A DNA stretch of 64,000 bases from Diphasiastrum complanatum (Eukaryota > Streptophyta > Lycopodiopsida > Lycopodiales > Lycopodiaceae). Positions 58,930-64,000 of this stretch are shown one piece after another. The notes under the pieces were generated by a model. It saw only the letters and a list, made by a program, of their open reading frames with translations. It was not told where the DNA came from and did no database searches. Within the stretch, counting starts at the first letter, position 1; each line of letters begins with the position of its first letter. Made by a program: the position numbers and the translations under genes. The stretch is from NCBI GenBank assembly GCA_029204225.1, contig CM055094.1, positions 20,323,489-20,387,488 of the forward strand. Direction: 5' to 3'.

Positions 58930-60000
58930 ATGTCTGCCACAACATCTTCCAGTTATGATGACCCAACTCAAGACATAATTGACATCACCATGGAAAGCCT
59001 CAATATCTCTGAGATGAACACTTGGTACCAGGAGGCACACTAGTTTCTGAGCCACATAGAGTTCCAACTTCCTCTTTTCAGTGGCTATCAGAGTCCATTT
59101 CTATTGCATATTGCTATAACCACACTGACAGATTTTCCAGTTCATATTACCTCCTAGCCAAAATTTTGTTTATATTATCCCTATTTCTGGAGCTAATCTC
59201 AATACATTTGGCTTCCCTAGGAGACCAAACACAGTCAACAGGACCCTCAAAAAGATTGAATCCACAGCATACTTCAAATACATAGACCCCTCAGTGGACA
59301 AATGGAAAAAAAAAGATGGTTATCGTATCGAGGTCATAAATGATAAGCCCTTAGCTGCTCCATGCGCCTATCTAACGAAATATACATAGCGCTACAGGTC
59401 CAAGATCATTCGTATCCCCATGAAACTATTCCACATGATGGTTGATTCTAGACTATATGATCAGAACCTTTATGATTGGGCCCAGTTTGCTTCCAACTGC
59501 CTCCATGACTATATCAAGAACATGCAAACCTCCAGTTATTGGGCTATCTTCTGATAGATGTCACTGTAGCAGTTGAGCCACCGACCTCGAGTTCGAGACC
59601 ACTTGATGCTAGTAGATAAAAGCTTGGGAGACTCCCTCAGAAGCAGCCAAGAATACCAACTCTACTTCCAGGCCTATTGCAACAGATTCCACGCAAGCGG
59701 CTTCTCAAAAGAGAAAGAGTTCCTTCTTTTCACGAGGGCCAACTGCAAAGCACCAAATGGTCGGCCTACTGAAGCTTACATCGAGAAAGACACCCATGTC
59801 CTCTATGTCACAGACAAAGGATCATTCTGCTGAAGAGTCTTTTGCTCAACATGAAGACACCACCACACTGGTCCAACCACCACCAACACAACAGTCCAAG
59901 CAAAGGACCAAGATACGAGCAAAGCATCAAGCTTCATTAGATGAAACAGACTCAGATGATATGGAGCTTGACCTCACTAGTAGTGTATGTAGTTAACTGG
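58930..60000 (+). pseudogene. ORF-M, full-length decayed copy
   Basis: M-S-A-T-T-S-S-S at 58,930. The first frame stops near 59,041. The central motifs continue in shifted frames (59,150-59,390). Then H-R-P-R-V-R-D-H to T-D-K-G-S-F-C is open at 59,573-59,833, and the acidic tail (59,757-59,996) overlaps it in another frame. No recognised domain. Confidence 0.5.
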
Positions 60001-60833
60001 AAGTTGGATAGCCGCAACGCATGGGGTCCATACTTCAAGATTCTATTTTCTACCATTAACTAACATAACTTCTCATGTAAATGCAAATCGTATTGCACAT
60101 CAAAGTTTTCTTTCCATCTACTCAAAGCGTTCACATCAAAGAAAAACAGTCTTATCGATCAAAGAAACTTTGAATATTTTGGATCACAATGAGCGCCAAC
60201 GTGAATCTTGAAATTCAGAAAATAAGGAATGTGTTGGATCAAATGGAGCGGCAAGGTTATTTCAAAATTTTGCAATTCAGAAATATGCAATTTCAACACA
60301 CATGTATTGAAAAAATATTTTGCTTATTTTGCTCATAACTTCAAAGCTTTGATTTTGCATATAAAGCAAGAAACTTGGAGTGTGATGGATCAAAAAGAGC
60401 ACCAAGGTCATTTCAAACTTCTCCAATTATTGGTATTTATAATTAAGACGAGTTTTAATAGCTTACAAGATATATAACAAGTTGGTTTTCTACTAGATTA
60501 ATCTATCGATTATTAAGATGTCTAAATATCATCTCCATATTGATCTTTCCACTAAATATGCTCCACTGTCGAGAAAAAATCTGAAAGGATCCACCTTACC
60601 AGCTCCCCAAAGGACGAAATACAGGAAACAAGTTTCAAACAGGTTTTAAAGAAGATCATGAAATTCTATTTTGGATTTTTAGTAAAACAAAACATCCAGA
60701 GATAATTAAGAATGATATGAGCGACACACCACTCAATGTTCCTAGAATAGGTGATTTTAAGGTGGAATGGCATTTGGTTCACACACGAAGAGCTACCAGG
60801 AGTGAAAATCCAAAACTTAGCGAAATGTTTTAA
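60001..60833 (+). pseudogene. block n and gene G with central exons deleted
   Basis: Block n is followed by the gene G ATG at 60,518 and its first ~100 bp. At about 60,626 (AGGAAACA / AGTTTCAAAC) the sequence jumps to the last exon, which stays open to 60,833. About 1.39 kb present at 5,673-7,060 is missing. Confidence 0.6.
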
Positions 60834-60839
60834 CTGATC

Positions 60840-61340
60840 AAACAACATTTACATAGCTAAAACCAATAAAACCCAAGCCGTACACTCGTCGATCCAACAA
60901 CGGATCAGATCTATGGCGCGTAATACAACCGTCCACACGTGTGAGATCACACGTGCTACAATACACGTCAATCTGCGATTCGGCCACGTGCCCACACGTG
61001 CGAGCTAACACGTGCCAGAACACACGTCATCAAACCATTCGACCACATGGCCACATGTGCAAGTTTCACACATGCGGATACAAAAGTGTGGTCCCACACG
61101 TCAGGTACTAATTGGGCCACGTGACCACACGTGCGAGCCGATACGTGCAAGAACACATGTCGCTGATCCATTCGGCCACGTGTCCCCACGTGGGATCCCA
61201 CACGTGTTGATCCAGACATGCAATTTCATACATGCGTATACAAACGTGTGGTTCCACATGTCAGCTACTGACTGGGCCACGTGTCGCTGGGATTCACACG
61301 TGCCAACTTTTTTCTCCTATATAAGTCCATTCCCGAGGAT
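60840..61340 (+). promoter_or_regulatory. G-box array without an H3-like gene
   Basis: CACGTG-rich array with TATATAAG near 61,318, as at 7,330-7,753. The H3-like gene that should follow is absent; unrelated sequence and satellite take its place. Confidence 0.6.
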
Positions 61341-61850
61341 TGTACAATGGCCGGTGATTCCTGGGATTTCAGAAAGCTCAACATACGATGAGTTGAGGCT
61401 ACAACTACAACCACATAGTCCTACCATAGGCTTGTGTGGTTTACCGTATGGCCTACCATAGACTTGTGTAGCAGGCCACATAGTCCTGCGATTGACCAAG
61501 GCTGTTATAGGTGCCCACGTGTCAAGTCACGTACGGCTGCCAAGTGACAAATCATGCAGGCTTGGGGCTAGCCACGTGGCAAGCCACACAGGCCCATCTT
61601 AGGCTGGCAAGCCAACCAAGCTCTGCCTACGTGGTCTGCTATTTGCGAAGCCTATCGCACACTACCACATGGCAAGCCACGTAGGTCTACCACATGGCAA
61701 ATCATGCAGGCTTGAGGGTTGCCATGTGGCAAGCCATGTAGGCCTACCATTACCTTGTATGTCAAGTCAACTGGGCCCTGTGCCATGTAGGCTTGAGTGG
61801 ACCTAGAGATCTATATATATATATAGGTGGGCTCAAATCTCTTGCCATAA
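61341..61850 (+). repeat. satellite with H3-like gene deleted
   Basis: The CATAGGCTTG satellite resumes. Sequence equivalent to the tail of the H3-like gene (from AAATCATGCAGGCTTGAGGG) appears at about 61,698, but the histone fold is gone. Confidence 0.7.
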
Positions 61851-62049
61851 AAACCAGCCAAGAAGATGAACTTTTTCAAACCCTAAATTTGCCCTAAAAG
61901 ACACAAAAAATAGCAAGTATCAAATCTAAAAAATCAGCACCAAAATGTGTCGAAACCACACATTAGACGGATGCAGGAACTCTCCCTCCTACAAGCCTTG
62001 TGTGCTGAAAATTTCAGCCTGAAATTGCATTACAAACTCAAAAAACCAG
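61851..62049. other. short unassigned stretch
   Basis: No supported feature. Confidence 0.3.
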
Positions 62050-62780
62050 CAAGCAAAGAATTAGGTTATCCCCAAAAAAGCAATAATTTCTTTGAACGGG
62101 ATTGACGATTTGAAAACTATTATAACTAAAATGATTTGTTCGGCATTTAAAATTTCCAAAATCAAATTGCTCAAATACAAACGAATATTTGGAACCAATG
62201 ATTTTAAATGGGTTTCGAAAAATACAGGTTCATATAAATGGAGTACTATAGACCGAAAGAATACTTTATGCATTTGGAGTTCCTATTTGATAGACAATTG
62301 CATTATCAGACTTGGGGATCATACCTGGTGACAGGTCGGGAGAATACCAATGGGTTTTTCATATTCACCAATGTCTTGTAATTGGTACCTTTCTTTTTTT
62401 GAAATGCAGTTTATTAAGAGGCTTGCAAGATTAGGGGAAATTAAATTTATCAACGACTTCAAATATTCCTTCAGGTACATTGACGATATATGCTTTATCA
62501 ATAATCATACGGTTGGACGTTTCCTAGACAAGACTCAACCAAGAACACCTGACAATCCTTTTTGGATCTATCCCTTGGAATACCTTGAGATAGACAGAAA
62601 GGACAACACATGTAATTTGGTGAACTTTCTGAATATTACAATTACCTTTAACCCAATTACCGGTTGTACACATCTGTCCAAATATGATAAAAGGGGAGAC
62701 CTTCCTTTTCGCTTTTTGCAATATATACACCTTGCCTCATATAGACCCGTGTTTAACTCATATAATAGATCCGTGGTAAC
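62050..62780 (+). pseudogene. non-Copia reverse transcriptase fragment (YIDD type)
   Basis: In one frame, I-D-D-L-K-T-I-I at the start, then R-I-P-M-G-F-S-Y-S-P, F-R-Y-I-D-D-I-C-F-I-N-N (catalytic Asp pair near 62,485) and S-K-Y-D-K-R-G-D-L-P-F (about 62,680). This order fits the eukaryotic RT lineage with G-I-P-M-G...Y-I-D-D...Y-D-K-R-D, akin to Penelope-like or related non-LTR elements, not Copia or Ty3. A TGA at 62,329-62,331 breaks the frame just before the R-I-P-M-G motif. The 3' end is cut at about 62,776 by block Y. No endonuclease domain is in view. Confidence 0.7.
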
Positions 62781-63012
62781 TTTGGGTAGCTTGATATGTA
62801 TCTAGGCAACTAATAAAACAACAACACACCTCTGGATGGCTTCACAAGCTTCTCTAACTCATTCTTATGATACTATCATTATGTCTAACTTTCCAAATAC
62901 TAGATGCAAGAGTATTTGACAGATTCCTAATTCTTTACTCTCCAAGTGTTGTTTGTAGCTCATCGTAGATGCTTTGAGAATAATGTTACTAGTTATATTA
63001 ATTGGGGGGGGG
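62776..63012 (+). repeat. fragment of blocks Y and Z
   Basis: Matches about 30,850-31,220 (GGGTAGCTTGATATGTA... to the G-rich tract), truncating the RT. Confidence 0.7.
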
Positions 63013-63245
63013 GAGATTTTGGATTTTTTGCTCTTGAATAGGGATTTTGGAAGTTCTTTTATTGCATTCAGGTTTGCCATTACTTTTTCCCTATTTACTT
63101 TTTTGGGTTAAGGCAATTGAAAGCCTTAAAAAAAAAGCAATTTTTGTTGAGTACTTTGTAGACCTAGCAACCGTAACCTTTTAGAGGTGTATGCATTTTT
63201 TTCCATTTGAAAAAGGCTTCTAATAATCACTTAAGGGTCACTTGA
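63013..63245. other. unassigned stretch
   Basis: AT-rich, no supported feature. Confidence 0.3.
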
Positions 63246-63960
63246 TTGGAAGTTGGCACAGTGGCAATTCATAGTATGGATTATCAGCCGATTACCAAAA
63301 GGAGTGCAAATGGAATGTCCTCCATATTGAAACATGCTATCCGAGTAGCTAAAGCCTACGATAGCACCGTGATTGCCTCACGAAAGAGTATGCACAGCCA
63401 ATCAGCCCAAAAGCCTAAGAATGAAAAGCCAAAAAATAATAAGATAAAAAATCTATTTTTTGATGAACTAGAAGCTACTGCTTGCCAACAAACTTGGGCA
63501 TCATGCCAAACAGAGATCCGAGAGGGAAAATAAATCATCAAGTTTCATGGCGATGGATTTACCGACAGGTAAATTGAAAGTCGATTTGTTAAATGGTTGT
63601 GAATTGAAAGTTGATTTGTTAAATGGTTGTGAATATACTTGTAACTTCAGTACACTTTCTTTCAAGTCTAATCAATGGTTTCAAGTTAAAGGCAATATTC
63701 TAGGGAAAGACATAAGTATAATGTTTGATTTTGGAGATACTCACGACTTTTTGAATGTGCGGCTTGTATAGAAGCTTTGGGTCCCCACCATGGCCAGTGA
63801 TCAACATTATGTGGTCCTCTAGCCTCAGAGTCAGACACAGAAGTTTGGGATGTGAAAGTCCCTAATTTGGAGGTTCGGATGCAAGATCATGTTGTAATCT
63901 ATCTCGAAGTAATGAGATGGATGTATTTTGTCCTTAGTTCTTTAGTCTTTGGACCTAATG
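63246..63960 (+). pseudogene. Ty3-like gag-protease remnant
   Basis: A Lys-rich 95-codon frame (63,246-63,533) precedes a retropepsin-like segment at 63,547-63,771: W-F-Q-V-K-G-N-I-L-G-K-D-I-S-I-M-F-D-F-G-D-T-H-D-F. Compared with the usual D-S-G-A-T-H-N-F, Ser and Ala are altered, so the protease is probably dead. A 30-bp direct duplication (about 63,572-63,631) repeats ten codons (L-K-V-D-L-L-N-G-C-E). Satellite-like sequence begins at about 63,972. Confidence 0.55.
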
Positions 63961-64000
63961 ACCTTAAGTGCCAGGCTGGCAAGCTAACCAGGCTCTACCT

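Overview
The window looks like nuclear DNA of a land plant with a large, repeat-rich genome. The evidence is Ty1/Copia retrotransposon genes with plant-type gag (UBN2, CCHC knuckle), an initiator-Met-tRNA primer binding site, GT-AG introns, TATA boxes, CACGTG G-box arrays, long (CT)n tracts, and no bacterial-type operon or ribosome-binding site. The species cannot be named from the sequence. No clearly functional single-copy host gene is visible; nearly everything is a repeat or a gene copied by repeats.

Layout. At 1-3.5 kb lie minus-strand Copia remnants, split by an 85-bp tRNA-like SINE. From 3.5 to 14.1 kb runs a long composite unit: TATA promoter, unrecognised ORF-M fragment, decayed multi-exon gene G, an array of G-boxes, a histone H3/CENH3-like gene, a CCTAC/CATAGG-rich satellite, (GA)n, a 240-bp tandem array inside a ~100-bp inverted repeat, then the two-repeat ORF-X on the minus strand. 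At 14.1-18.8 kb a 2.88-kb block is tandemly duplicated. At 18.8-21.9 kb are ORF-M and an internally deleted Copia. From 21.9 to 45.2 kb the right part of the composite unit recurs in inverse orientation as three tandem copies with a period of about 6.46 kb (21.9-29.1, 29.1-35.6 and 35.6-45.2 kb). The third copy carries a very young 5.5-kb LTR retrotransposon (37,911-43,456). From 45.2 to 61.8 kb there are further rearranged copies of the ORF-M, gene G and Copia modules in both orientations, with a more unique AT-rich stretch at 53-54.9 kb. At 62-64 kb are a pseudogenised YIDD reverse transcriptase unlike Copia and a Ty3-like protease fragment.

Two points stand out. First, a CENH3-like histone gene is multiplied four times inside the composite repeat. 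It keeps its G-box-rich upstream region, its C-terminal tail is read from the adjoining satellite, and one copy (27,419-27,877, minus) is open for 152 codons. Second, the young LTR element has flawless LTRs, target-site duplication, primer site and polypurine tract, but it encodes only one 1,021-residue protein: Copia gag plus about 750 residues of unrecognised sequence, with no protease, integrase or reverse transcriptase motif. It therefore looks like a gag-only element that must borrow replication enzymes. How the modules work together is inference: most copies are broken and the unit behaves as segmentally amplified mobile DNA.
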